From Anas platyrhynchos (taxonomy: Eukaryota > Chordata > Aves > Anseriformes > Anatidae), in assembly GCF_047663525.1 (NCBI RefSeq), contig NC_092613.1, forward strand, positions 6,597,501 to 6,661,500: a DNA stretch of 64,000 nucleotides, written 5' to 3'. A program made the translations under genes and the position numbers. Under the pieces are notes generated by a model, which was not told the DNA's origin, ran no database searches, and worked only from the letters and a program-made list of their open reading frames with translations. This document shows positions 46,347 through 58,191 of this stretch, in pieces (positions within the stretch are counted from its first letter, which is position 1; every line of letters begins with the position of its first letter).

Positions 46347-47100
46347 CCCCGCGCTGCCACCATTTAACCCGGCTGCTGCTGCTGCTGCTGCTGCTGCGGC
46401 ACGGTGGGCGCGGAGAAAGGGAGGAGGAGGAGGAGGAGAAGGAGAAGGGAGGGGAGAGAAAGAGAGAGAGAGATTGAGAAGCGCCCTCAGCTGCCGCCCC
46501 AAAACCGGGGCGGGGCTGAACGGGGAAACGGAATGGGGCGGGGGGGGGGGGGAAAAACGGGAGAGGAGCCGCCCTACCGCGCCGCTCCGCCGGCGGCGGG
46601 GCGCTGCGAACCAAGGGAATGAGCGGGGCCGAACAAAAAGGGCCCGCCCGCAGCCGCCTCCGCCACCGCCTGGGCGCGGGCAGGGGGCGGGGCCGCGCGG
46701 GGCGCGCGCCCGCGGAGGGGAGGGGGGAGAGGGGGGGGGGAGCCTCGGGGGCGCGCAAGGGGTTGAGGGGGGGGAGGGGGTGTGGGGGGGGCACCCATGG
46801 GTGCTGTATGGGGTGGGGGGGGGGTGGAATCCGCCCTCAGGAGCCGCCCGCGCGCCCCCGCGGCTCCTCGCCTCGTCGGGAGCGCGCACGGGGAAGGGGG
46901 GGGGGGGGCGAGGGTGAGGCCCTAAAGGAGCCGAATTTCCCCGTTCCCAGCCCAAAACGGGCGCTGCGAGGGCCTGGGGTGGTTCCCAGAGGCAGCGCGG
47001 CACCGCCAAGGGGGGCTGGGGGGGGGGGGCTGAGGGGCTGGGGGGTCCTAGGGGGGGGTGAGGGGCAGGGGGAGCGGGGGCTGCGGAGCCTCATTTGGCA
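46347..47100 (-). promoter_or_regulatory. NAV1: NAV1 canonical promoter / 5' UTR, CpG-rich
   Basis: Immediately upstream of the canonical ATG, DNA is very CpG- and G-rich, with multiple GGGCGG-type sites, long G runs and an (AGC)8 tract. There is no in-frame stop before the ATG in the 5' leader, so the 5' UTR is open-framed. The extent is estimated from composition only. Confidence 0.6.
46372..46395. repeat. (GCT)8 triplet repeat in the NAV1 5' leader
   Basis: Eight GCT units on plus, (AGC)8 in the NAV1 leader, 26 bases upstream of the canonical ATG. Confidence 0.95.
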
Positions 47101-47154
47101 TTAATTACCCGTCCCCAGGGAGGGGGGAACGAGGCCTGCGCCGTGACCTCAGGC

Positions 47155-47168
47155 GGTGCCATGGTAAC
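47155..47168. promoter_or_regulatory. RFX X-box-like palindrome
   Basis: GGTGCCATGGTAAC matches 12 of 14 positions of the symmetric X-box GTTGCCATGGCAAC. A CRE-like TGACCTCA lies six bases before it. It is about 810 bp upstream of the canonical NAV1 ATG. Confidence 0.4.
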
Positions 47169-47858
47169 GGCACACAGCGCCTTGGGGCGCGGGCAGGGAA
47201 CGGGTGGCGAGGCCTGAGGGGGGGGGAGCCCCCAACACGGGCACCGCTGGCACCCCCAAAGGGGTTGGGGTTCGGTGTCAGGGGGTCCCGGGATCGCCTG
47301 AACGAGTGGGGATGAAGAAATGCCAGAATGGGTGGTTTGTGCCCCAAAATAACGCTGCTGGGATGGGGTGGGTCGTCCCCAACGCTGCAGGGAGGTTTTG
47401 GGGTGGTAAGGCCTCTGCCGAGCCCCAGCTGCTGCTGTAGGGCCTGTGGGGGGGTAAATTGGGGGAGTTTGGGTGGGTTTTGAGGGTGGGTGAGTCGGCG
47501 GCCACCCCATGCGCTGCTGCTGGAGCCGCTGGGCCCCAAAAGGCAGCGGGGACACGCAGGGGATGGGCTGGGGGCACGGAGCCCCCCCTGCAAAACCGTG
47601 CCGGGAGCGGGCGCCGCGGCGCTGACCGACTTCTGTCGGCTCGGATCAGCCAAAGCGGCTCCCGAGGCGCCTGCCCCCCTCCCCACACATCCCCCGAGCA
47701 TCCCCATCCTATCCCCAATCCCATCCCCGTCCTCATCCCCATCCCATCCCTTCGAGCAGCCCCGCCGCATGGCCACCTCCCAAAAACCCACCCCAAAAGC
47801 ACCGGGGCAGCTGGGGGGGGGGGGGAACCTCGTATCTGGGCTCAGCCACCCCCACCCC

Positions 47859-47887
47859 AAAAAAAATAAAAAATAAAAAAAAATAAA
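47859..47887. repeat. A-rich low-complexity tract
   Basis: CCAAAAAAAATAAAAAATAA and on, an A-run with scattered T, in NAV1 upstream intronic DNA. Confidence 0.9.
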
Positions 47888-48971
47888 GGGGCTCGTGTCC
47901 TGCTCGCCCCAAAAGCCAAAAAAAAGCCAAAGCGCAGCCGGTGCCCGGTGCCAAACGCTTCATTGACAAACGCCGTGGTGAGCATGGAGCCGACCACGCG
48001 GCACGGAGGGTGTGGGTTTGTCCCCAAATCCGCTCACGGGGGTGTCACCGGCAGCTGGGGACGCTCCGGGTGTTAAATCCCTGCCCGGCAGCCCCGCGGT
48101 GCCGGTGGGAGGTTGGCAGCGCCGGGAGCCACCGGTGCCAGGCCCCCCACCCCCCCTCCCTTCTTCCCCGGCTGCGCTCTGGCTCTCGGCCGCCTCCTCG
48201 GAAATGGGGTCATTCCTGGAGCTGGGTGGAAAACTAGAAAGAGGAGAGCGAGCCAAGAGGCAGCAGGGCCTCGGGAGGGGACGGCCACACCGAAAAACGG
48301 GGGAGGTGGGCGGCGGGGACGAGCCTGGGGGCACCCGGCTGCTCGGTGGCACGGGGAAGCGGGGGGAGAGCCCCTGCCCCATGGCAGCCCCACAGGGATG
48401 GACGCGGCTCCAGCAGCTGGGGGGGACTGGGGAAGGGTCCCCCCCATCCCCTGCTCCTCTCCTCGCCTGTGATTTTTGCCCCTCTCCTTGCTGCCACGAA
48501 GCCACCGGGCACCCCGTGCCCACCCCGTGCCCACCCCGTGCCCACCAGCCTGGCCCCGCAGCCCCAGCCCCTGGCCCCCGCACGGTTCCCTCCTCCCCCC
48601 ATCCTTCTCCCTCTCCCCCCTCGCTCTCTCCGTGCGGCGGTTTTTGGGATGCTCCTGTGCTCGGCACAGCCCTGGCCCCACGTCTGCACGTGCAGCTCAT
48701 CCGGCCCCGCTCCCAGCCGCCGCCAGCTGCTCCCGGAGGCCCCGCACAAGGCATTAATAACGCAGACGATGGCCCCCGTGTGTCCCCCCCGTCCCCCTCC
48801 CAGCCTCCCTGCGCCCCTTCCCCAGCAGCCCCCCCAGCCCCCCCACAAGCAGAAGGGGAGCGGGGGGCACCCAGCATCGCCCCCCACAAGTCCCAGGCCA
48901 GCCCCCGGGCAGGGGGCACACAGGACCTCCCCCCACACACACCCCCCAAGGAAACCCCCCCATGGACTCAC

Positions 48972-49039
48972 TCAAGGCTCCGGGTTTGGGGTCGGTGTCA
49001 CACGGGGACGTGGCCTGCTCCTCCCTGTCCCCCTGCAGC
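48972..49039 (-). CDS. NAV1: NAV1 upstream alternative exon B
   Basis: Encodes LQGDREEQATSPCDTDPKPG and two more residues, with the acceptor TCCCCAG and the donor TTGA|GTGAGT. It leaves one base, so it splices in phase to exon 2 (A+AC = Asn, PESQRKR), skipping canonical exon 1. The acidic, hydrophilic composition differs from random GC-rich translation in this window. Confidence 0.62.
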
Positions 49040-49307
49040 CTGGGGACAGAGCGGGGTTAGGGGACAGCCTGGGGCTCTCCGGGGACCCTGGGGACACCGG
49101 TCCCATGGTGGTGGGGGTCCCCAGGGTGTCACATCCCCCTCGGTTTTACCAAGCCCACCCCACACCATCCCTCAGGCTCCCATGGGTGCCCCCCAACCCA
49201 GGGGGAAGCCCCCAGCGCCCACTCACCCAGCCCCAACCCCACAATCCCAGTGAGGTTTCCCCGCTGCCCCCCCCCCCATCCCCGTGCCCCCATCCCCGGG
49301 CACTCAC

Positions 49308-49848
49308 CGGTACTGGAAGGGTGCCACGGTGGCTGTCACAGGCCGGCTGTGTGGGGGGGCCGAGGAGAAACTGATGGCCCCCGACCCAAAAACGGGCACC
49401 CTGCTCTGCGAGCCGGCGGGGGGGGCATCCTCCATCTCAGGGGTCCCCCCTGGCCCCCGCACGGAGCAGCTCAAGGGACGGCGACCCCCAGGTCCCCGCA
49501 GGCTGCCCGCCACCCCCTTGCCCACCTCCGGCCCCTTCCCGGGGGGCACCAGGGGTCTCTGCCCCCCACGGGGGGGGACGCCGGGGCTGGGCTCCCCGGC
49601 TGGCTCGTGGCCAGTGGCGGCTCTGGGTTTAGGTTTAAGGCTTTTGGGGCCGGAGGCCAGCCGCGGGGACGAGGCTTGGTGGGAGGCGGGGGGCCCCGGG
49701 CTGCTGTGTCGGGCCGGGGGGGCCACAGCAGGCAGCTTGCCAGGGGGCACGGAGCGTGGCACCGGGATGGCGGAGCCATAGTGGCCGCGGCCGCCCGGGG
49801 TGAGGTTGGCCGTCCCGTTCATCCCGGCGAGGAGGCTCCGGCGAGGCA
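49308..49848 (-). CDS. NAV1: NAV1 upstream alternative exon A (SxIP-bearing N-terminus)
   Basis: An open block of 179 full codons with an acceptor of long pyrimidine tract plus CCGCAG and the donor CG|GTGAGTG. It is Pro/Ser/Gly-rich and basic like other NAV linkers, and contains YGSAIPVPRS, an SxIP EB-binding motif. The likely start is the Met at 49822 (MNGTANLTP) if the preceding exon is untranslated; the exon also accepts one base from an upstream exon. It joins exon B as CG+G (Arg). It is not part of the 1877-aa human protein I remember. Alternative reading: a GC-driven chance frame, but phase, splice sites and SxIP argue against that. Confidence 0.65.
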
Positions 49849-50673
49849 CTGCGGAGGGAGAGGAGAAGGAAGGGGGTGAGGCACGGCGTGGGTGATGTCT
49901 CCTCCCCATGTGTCCCCCCCCCCAGGGACACCTGTCCCTGTGTCCCCAGGCCCCTATGGTGCGGCCCTGCAGTGAGGCCACATGGGCGCAGGCCCCGCAG
50001 GGAGGGGTCCCCCTCTTGGCCACCCAAAAAAACATCTCCTGAGCCCCCAAACCACTGGAGGCCACCTCCCGGACATCCACGGTGACCTCCCAGCCACCCA
50101 GGACCACCCTGCAGCCACCCGAGACCATCTCCTGGACACCTGAGGCCATCTCTTCACCATCTAAGGCCCTCTCCGGCCACCCAAAACCACCTCATGGGCA
50201 CCCAGGACCACCTCGTGGGCACTCAAGGCTACCTTCCAGCTGGCACAGGGGCCAGCTCCGCCACCCCAATCCCCTGGCCATGGATCTGGCCGCACGGCAC
50301 CACGAGGGACCCCCACACACGTGCCCACAGGAACCATCCCACAGCTGCTCCGGGCGGTGTCCAAGCCCCGTTCCTGCCCTCCCAATCCCCAACACCCCCA
50401 CGGGTCCTGGGCACCCCTCTGCGCTGCAGCTCACCAGGGAAAAATTAGCAAATAAATCAATAAATAATACAACATCTATTATTTTTTTTTTTTTGCAGGG
50501 ATGGAGAGATTGGGAACATCTCTGGAAAGGCAGGGAGATGCCGGGGAGGGTGCCCGGGTGCTGCTTGCCCCCCGCCAGGGCTGCGTTTTGGGCCGGGGCA
50601 GCCCAAACAAGGGGGGCTTTGTGCGGGCGCCGCGCTGGGCGCTGGGTGCGAGCCGCCGGGGCCGCTCTCCGTG

Positions 50674-50689
50674 CACACACACACACACA
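50674..50689. repeat. (CA)8 microsatellite
   Basis: Eight CA units in the region upstream of NAV1 exon A. Confidence 0.95.
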
Positions 50690-53600
50690 GGGCGCTCTGT
50701 TCCAGCCCGGCCCGCAGCCTGGCTGCCTTTCAAGGCTGAGCCGGGCTTTCCCCGGAGCGTGAGGACTGCCTGCAGACATTTTGGCAGTCGCGCCGTCTCC
50801 GACACGGCCCGGGATCTGCCCGCGAGGTCCAGCCCCGGCCCTGCCGATGGCATCGCTGCGGCTCGGGGCCGGCCGTGCCCTGCTCCCAGCACCCAGCACC
50901 CAGCACCCAGCCTTTTCCAAAATGCCTTTTGTAGTGCTGGTGGGGTCGATCTTCCCTCCCCGGGGCTGGATCCAGCAGCTCTCCACCCTGGGTGGCACAA
51001 GGCAGCCCTACAAGGAGTGGCAGAGCCACCGGCCCCATTCAATTTTTTGGCAATTTTCTCCCAACTTTGCCAATTTTCCCCCAACCACTAGAGCCGGTCC
51101 CAGCACCGTAATTTCCCTGAGCTCCTCTTTATCCGAGTCAGAGGCCAAAAGTTCCCCTGGATTTGTGCTGGTCCTATCATCACCGACACCCCTGTGCATC
51201 AGCAGCACGCAGCTCCGCTCCGGAGCCTGGCACGCTCCTCTCAGGGCATTCAGCACCGGAGCTGTGACCATTTTTTATGGATTTTTTTATGGATTTTTTT
51301 GATCTGTTTGCTCCACCTGGATTCCCCTCACATGGACACAGCTTCCACCTCTGTCCTCAGAGCCTGCTGGGGTGGCAGCACGAAGCCATTTCTGCAGCCG
51401 AAGCCAAAGCTGCCGCGTTTGCCACAAAAAATCAATCCTCCTCTTGTTCTCCCAGGCTCCGAGGTTTTATAGGGGCAGGCAGTGACCCTATAAAAGGGTC
51501 AGGAGGGTTTTGGAGCTGTCCCCTCCCATCGCCCAGGCCTTGGGGTGGGGAGGGCACCGATCATTTGGCCCGGCTAACCACGGGGACCCCTTCCAGGCGT
51601 CACCCTGATCCGGAGCTCCCCTGGGGATGGGGAGGGCTGGATGTGGCCCCTCTGCCCCAGGTGACTCCGGCTGCCAGCCGGACCCCTGGCTGGGGACAGG
51701 GATGTTCTAACCCACAGAACTGCCGTGGGACAACCCAAAGCAGCCAGCACCCAGCCAGCCTCGGGAGGAGCCTCCTGCTGGAAGCAGCCTGCCGCAACCT
51801 CCCATCATTTTCTTAGGAAGCACAAATTAAAGTCACCCCTAGGAGATCCAGCACTTTTTTTTACTCCAAGCAAATTCCCAGCTTCCCTCTGGCAGTTTCC
51901 AGCCACCCAGGCAGGGCCTTTTGGGGACGCTGAGCCCCCTGTCCCATGGGGCCGGTCCCCTCCGTGCGCCCCTGCTCCTGCCGCGGCCACGCAGCCCGGC
52001 TAAGCAGGTCACAGCCTGACCTAGATCGAGGCATCTCCCCACCACGGCAGCTCCTTTGCAATTAGCTGAGAAGGGAAAGGACTTTCTCCTAACGACAAGG
52101 AGCCAGCGGCACTGCGGGCTCAGCCCCGCATTGGGGTTTGTGTCCCCCAGGCAGGGATGGAGATCCTGAAATCTCAGGCGGGTCGGGATGCGCTCCCCGG
52201 GGGAGGATGCTTCTGGCAGCTACCGCAGGGCCAGAGCTCAGCGCAGGGGTGCTGGGCTGCTGCCCACTGCCTCCGGCACTCAGCTCCAGGTTTCCCATAA
52301 TTAGAGACCAGGGACAAAGTGGTGGGTGAGCCTTTCGGACGAGGCATCCCATGGAGAAAGGAGGAAAAAAGAAACTGGCCGAGCTGTGCCCTTCATCCCA
52401 GGACAAACGGGAAGCAGCACATCCCTGAAGGCACCTCGCTCAAAGAGGCATCTGTTGTGCTCGGGGCTCGAGCTGCTCGCTTGGAGCAGAGTCAAAGCAC
52501 ACCTCACACCTGCGGTTCGGGCAGGCAGCAGTGAGCACACGGGCCCGGAGGCTCAGCCCCGTTTCCCGTCCCTTGCTTCGGACACATTGTGGGGCACGCG
52601 GGTGTCTCAGCCCCCTCGCAGCTGTGCCGGGGTGAAAACCTTCCCCGTGCCCGGGAGGGCTGTGGCACGGCCACTCGGTGATGCAAAGAGGCATTAAACC
52701 ATGAAAACCCTTCAGCCTCTGCTGGGCTCTCACCGCCACTCCGTGCCTCGGTTTCCCCACCCTGACACAGCTCCAGAGTGAACCCCACAGTGAATCCTAC
52801 AGTGTGGGTGCAATCGGGACCAGCCCCGTGCGGACCCTCCTGGCACAGCGCTCCTGCCCCTCGAAGCTGCTCCCCGCAGCCCCACGCAGGATCTGGCCCC
52901 GAGCTGCCTGCGGGGATGGCGCGGCTCCAACGCAGCCTCCTCCCCGGCACGCTCAGGAAGGATGACAAAGAAAAGGCTCCTTGTGACACGAGGGACATAA
53001 AACTTTCCTAAGAGAAACAGAGGGGAGCAGGGAGAGAAAGGAGCCTTCAGAGGGGAACAAGCTGCCGATTCAGCCCCCGCTCTGCGGCCGGGACCTGGCC
53101 TGCCCCCGGCCGGGTGTCACCGCGTGGGACATCGCCACCACGCTGCCTGCTCGCTGCCGGGGGTCTCGAAGCACCGAGGGGCTGTACCCAGGGCTTGGTG
53201 CCACGGGGAGGGGGCTTCTGGCTCAAAAACACCGCAGGGACCAGAGCAGAGCCCCAGCAAGGCAGAGCTGGGGGTGGCCGGGGGTCAGCGCAGCACAACC
53301 CGAGCCCCTCCTGGAGCCAGGGTCTTGTGTGCAGCAGCAGCTCAGCGGGCAGCTTGTGGGGTTCGGGCATGGGCACGGGGAGCAGGAGGGTGGGAGGGTG
53401 CCCAGGTGGCCCCAGCTCTGCCCGTCCTGGCCTCGTCTCCACCCCACGACACGGGGGGCTTGGGGCCGAGCCGGGGGAGCTGCGGGCGGGTGCAGGAGGG
53501 GCACGAAACCGGCTGGTGTGAGGGCAGAGCCGCAGCAATAAGCTGTCCTTTAGCCACGCCGCCGACAATCCCATTAGGCACTTAACCCACTTCAATAAAA

Positions 53601-56097
53601 CCTCGCTGCCAGCCAAGTTCAGCCCTGCACAGCCTGCAGCCGCCTCCGCCACCCAGCCCCGCGCAGTGACCCCAAGCCCTGCCCAGGCTGGGCACAAATC
53701 CCACGGGGGGGGCTGAGCCCTGCCAGGCACCCCCATACCAGAGCCCCCCCCCCATTTATGGCCTCTGGATACCGGAGGCTGTTGGGGTCTCTGGGGATGT
53801 GTCCCCCCGGCTGCTCCAGCCCCTCGCAGGCCTTGAATTGGTGCCTTTAACCCCAAAACTGCGCCCCGCGGGTGTGACGCCCCCGGGCGCATGCGGGTGG
53901 TGGGGGGCGCAGATGTCCCTGTGCAGCCCCCGAGGGGACAGGGGGTGTCGGGGGGGGGGACACACAAGGGTAGGGAGGGGACAGGGGGCTGCGGGAGCGT
54001 GGAGCCGGGCGCGCCGTGCCCCCGCTGCGCGTCCCCGCGGCCGTTCAGGAGGCGCCGGCGCTGGACAGCTCCGGGCCGGCCCCGCGGCGCCGCCCCCCCC
54101 CCCAAAAAAAAAAAAAAAATGGGGCTTCCAATTCCGCCCACCCCCCAAAAAATAAACCTAGGGGTGTCCCCCTGAGAACCTCCCTCCCCATGGCCACCAG
54201 TGCCGGGGCTGCCGCTTCGCCAACCTGCGAGAGGCCAGGAGCTGCCCGCAGCCCCACTGCCTCTCCCCAGCAGGTGCTTCAGCAGCCAGCACCTCACTCC
54301 CCCAAAAAAAAAGATCTCTCTCGTGGTGTCTGAGGACCCCAAGTCATGTCCTGGAGCCGTCGTGCAGCCGAGGCACAGGCGATGCTCTTGGGGAGGGCCG
54401 AAAGCGAGCAGCTGGGGAGGGGAGCGCATCCCACCCAGCCCGGCTGTGGCCATCGCAGAGTTTGGCCCCAGCCCCGGGACCTGACGGGCTGCAGACCTGG
54501 CCCAGTCTCCTCGCCAGGAAGCTCCTTGCTTGCTTTTTTTTTTTGAGCAAGAGCAGATGTCGCAGCGCCTGCCTGCGTGTCCTCGCCGGGTCCAGCAAGT
54601 CTGGGAGGAAACAGCCCCTCCAGCGCTCAACCCCGAAGCCTGGAGGCCCCCGGTGCTTTTTGGCTTTGGGGACGTGGCCTCGGGAAGCCGCAGCTGTGTG
54701 GAGAGCTGCTAAAGGCATCAACTCGGCCGTGCTTGGTCGTGTGGTGTCCCACGTGCGGTGGGACAGCTGCGCTCACCTCCCTGCCCCGGCACGGGCTGCG
54801 CGTCCCCGGCGCTGGGCTCAGCTCCCCAGGCACCCTGGAGGCTGCGCTGGGCTAAGCCAAAGGTTGTTCATCCCTCCAAGGAGGCCAAAGCTGCTGTCTG
54901 CACCGCTCCGGGTGCTGAACAGAGCAAAGGGAAGCTGTGCTGGGGCTCCGAGTGGCCACCCGTGAGCCCCCTGCTCCCCCCCGAGCCCCTGGGTGTGCAG
55001 CGAGGCTGTGCCCCCCCCGCATCCCCAAGCACCGGAGCGCAGGACCCCCTGGGAACCATCCCCACCGTGCACAACACCTATAGGGCTGGTGGTACCCAGG
55101 CACGTGGGATGGGATCTCCCACAACGTCCCCCCACCATAAATGCACAGCTCTTGCAGCAGGGACTTGCCCTGACCCCCCTTTTCTCCCCCCCGTGTGCCC
55201 GGCGCCCCCACTCGCATTGCTCAGCCCCCACAGCCCGGCAGCCCTCACCCTGCCTGGGACGGGCTCCCCGGGACAAGCGGGCATCTGCAATGGAAAGCAA
55301 AAGCCCCGGGGAGCCCTTAATGGGATGAGTGGATTTTCCAGCGAGCTGCAAATCCGCAGGGGCCGCGAGGGCCACGCAAACACCTCGTTAGCCAGGAATT
55401 AACCTGGGGTTCACTGTGTTTGCTGCTCGGAGCGCAAGCAGCCGGGCTGCCCCCCCCAGCTTCAAACCAATCCCCATGGTTCACAGAGTGACTGTGGGTT
55501 GGTTGCTCGTGGAGGAAGCTCAGCTGTCCTGGAGAAGAGCCTGAGCATCCCCTGAGCAAACCCTGAGCATCCCCTGAGCACCCCGCCTGCCCGCAGTGAG
55601 GAGAGCCGTGCTCCAGCTTCCCCTGCCCCCCTCAGGGCATAGATGCCTACCCTGGAAAGAGCCCAGAGAGGCAGAGGGGAGAGAAAAACCAGGAAAACCC
55701 TGTCGGGGGATGGAGGAAGGGGTGGAGGAGAAGCCGTGAGTCAATGCCCAGCCCCACACCGAGGGAGTTTCCGCTGCCCTGCTGCCGGAGGTGACGCGGC
55801 CCGGCCGCATCCGCACCGTGGGGCCGTGTCCGGGGACAGCTGAGGATGAGGATGGGGACGACCACCCCTGTGCCCCCACCCTGACAGCCCAACACGTCGC
55901 TGAGGGTGGTCGTGCTGGGTGCCCCGGGGTGCCCAGAGCCCCCAAAACCCAGCCCCTGAGGCTCCCACGAGGCCACCACCACGGGGGTGTCTCCCCCTGG
56001 GTGGCCGCAGCAGGATGTGGCTTTGGTGGCAGCGTGGGAAAGCTCTGCCCAGCACAGAGCAGTGCCCACCAGCAGGGGAACATCAGGGAATTGGGGA

Positions 56098-56280
56098 AAT
56101 CACGGAATGGTTGGGTCAGAAGGGACCTTAAAGCCCAGCTGGTTCCAGCCCCCTGCCATGGGCCCCACAGCTGCCAGCTCATGTCCAGCATTTCTGCCAC
56201 CAACGTCCCCAAACCCTTCTCTGCAGGGCCACCCCCAGCCCGCGTGGGCATTGCCCTGACCCCAAGGGTGCCCACACCCA
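56098..56280 (-). mobile_element. Degraded CR1 LINE fragment
   Basis: GGAATGGTTGGGTCAGAAGG, GGACCTTAAAG and CCCCCTGCCATGGG are the familiar reverse-complemented 3' part of avian CR1. Further blocks (GTCCAGCATTT.TGCCACCAAC, CTTCTCTGCAGGGC, TTGCCCTGACCC) match more internal CR1 after a gap. No coding capacity. It lies between NAV1 and RNPEP and supports a sauropsid, probably avian, source. Confidence 0.8.
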
Positions 56281-57399
56281 GCTCCCACCCCAAACCTGCC
56301 CCCTGCAGCACAGCACGGACGGGCAGAGCCAGATTCCCATATCCCAGAGGGAAGAGGATGCCAGGACAGCAGTGCCACCACCCCGGGGGGCTCCTGTCCC
56401 CACCCGCCCCCTCCTCACGCAATGCCTGGGGGTGCCCCTGGTGCATCCAGGGTCCTGGATCCGTCCCCTCCACGGCCAAACCCCACTTGGGGTAAATCAC
56501 AGAGGGTGAAAGCCCCCCTGGGTGCCCAGCATCCCCCCCGTGGGGTTGCACCAAGGCTGTGAACCCAGGCGCTCATTCAGCTGTGCCCAAATTTCCGTGC
56601 ACCTGAAGCCCTTGCTCAGGCAAAGCTCGTCAAGGGGCCTCTTGCTAACGAGCAGGGCTCAGGACCCTCCCTCAGCCCCAGGGAGCGGTCGGGGGGGGGC
56701 ACTGGGGTTGGTTTGTGCCCCCCCAGGAGCACTCAAGGAGGACCCACGGGCTTTGCCAAGCTTGCCACCAACCCGGCCCCCACAGCAGCTCCTGGCCCCC
56801 CCAGGAATCATTTCTGAACCCCAAGAGCCCGGGGACCAACGCTGCTCCCCCTGTGCCCTGGGTGGGAGGCAGGGGGGGAACGGGGACACCTGGCCCCCAG
56901 CCCGCTCAGCCCCTGCGAGGCCCGGAAACACCTTTATCCTGTCCGTGGGCAGGAAAAGCTCCCAGCTCGGATATTTTTATACCCCGCTGCCCCCCGGGGA
57001 CGGCCCCACCTCCCTGGCTGCGCCCCCAGCCCCGCTCCAGGCCCCGCCACCCCCCGGCCTCATCCTCGCCCCCATTCCCTTCCCTGGCCCCATTCCTGGC
57101 CCAGTTCCCATTTTGGTGGCTCCCCCCACGCCGGGGCTCACCTGGAAGCCCCCAGAGCAGAGGACGAGGCCCGGATCCCACTCCGGGACCCCAACCAAGG
57201 GGGGGGAAGGACCCAGCCCCCAGCCTGCCCCCCCCACACCCCGCACCATGGGGCCGTGTGGGATGGGGAGCGACGCGCGGGGGGAAACTGAGGCAGGAGC
57301 AGGGCTGGGGGTGGCGAGCCCAGGAGCCGCACCGAGCCCCCGTGCCTCAGTTTCCCCCCCCCCCGGGCTTCCTGCAGCTCCCCCAGGAGACCCCGAGCC

Positions 57400-58191
57400 G
57401 GGGACAGGCGACAACGGGAGGGGGGCACCGGGACACGGGAGGGGGGGGACCCCGCACCCCCGGCACCACCCGGGCCGGGCTGAAGGAACGGGACCCCCGG
57501 GGGGACCCTGCCCCGACGGCTCCGTGTCCCCTGCGTGTCCCCGCCGGGGTGTCCCCCCCCGGTCCCCCCCCCAGCACTCACCGCCGCCGCCCGGCCCCGC
57601 TCCGCTCCCGGCGCCTCCCCCGCGGCAGCGGCGCGGACTCGAAGCCAGCGCCGGGAGCGGGGAGCGGCGGGGAGGAGCCGCGCAGGGACGGCCCCCCCCC
57701 GGCCCCTCCGGTCCTCCCCCGGCCCCCCCTGGCCCGCAGCAGAACGGCCCCGAGCACTGGGGGGTGTGGGGGGCAGCACCACGGCGCCCCCAGAGACCCC
57801 ACCCCAGGGGTTCTCCCCCCCGGGACCCCCTCTCCACCCGGGACCCCTCTCCATGCGCCCCCCCCAACGGGTCCCCCCCTCACTCTCCATTCCCCGGACC
57901 CCCCCCGATGCCCCCATGCCCTCCCCCCCCCACGGGACCCATACCCCAAGGGTCTCCCACACTTATTCCCCCCCCCCCCATATGTCCCTCTCCAGAGCCC
58001 GCAGCCCCCGGACCCCCCAAACCTTCCCCCCCCCCCAAATCCTGCAACCTCAAAACCTTCCACGGAGCCCACTCCCCCCCCCATAAATCCCCCTCCCGTC
58101 TCCCGCCCCCCCCCGGAGCTCCCCCCCCCGGAGCTCCCCGCCCCTTTCCCCGCCCCTCCCCGTTCCCTCCCCCCCCCTGCCCGCAGTAGCC
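57400..58191. promoter_or_regulatory. CpG-rich region upstream of RNPEP, possible bidirectional promoter
   Basis: CpG-dense at 57420-57720, then an extremely C-rich plus strand (many C6-C10 runs) up to the RNPEP ATG. It lies between RNPEP and a minus-strand donor at 57582. No TATA box is seen. It is called a promoter from position and composition. Confidence 0.5.
57582..57900 (-). promoter_or_regulatory. NAV1: Putative first exon/promoter of the upstream NAV1 transcript
   Basis: A strong donor (GGCGGCG|GTGAGTG) at 57582 on the minus strand lies in CpG-dense DNA about 600 bp from the RNPEP start. It could be the untranslated first exon feeding exon A at 49848. Only the donor and base composition support it; the 5' end is arbitrary. 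Confidence 0.35.

Larger units (their letters stand above)
49849..57399. other. Region between NAV1 exon A and the RNPEP promoter
   Basis: Probably intron 1 of the upstream NAV1 transcript, otherwise intergenic. Holds (CA)8, the CR1 fragment and AT-richer patches at 51030-51300 and 51800-51850. No calponin-homology exon, which NAV2 and NAV3 have, was found. Confidence 0.6.

Noticed and set aside
53047..54630. 527-aa minus-strand open frame
   Set aside because: GC-driven low-complexity translation, with no splice-site logic or family similarity.
49849..57900. Search for a calponin-homology domain upstream of NAV1, as in NAV2/NAV3
   Set aside because: No segment resembling the CH fold signature was found on the minus strand; this agrees with NAV1 lacking that domain.
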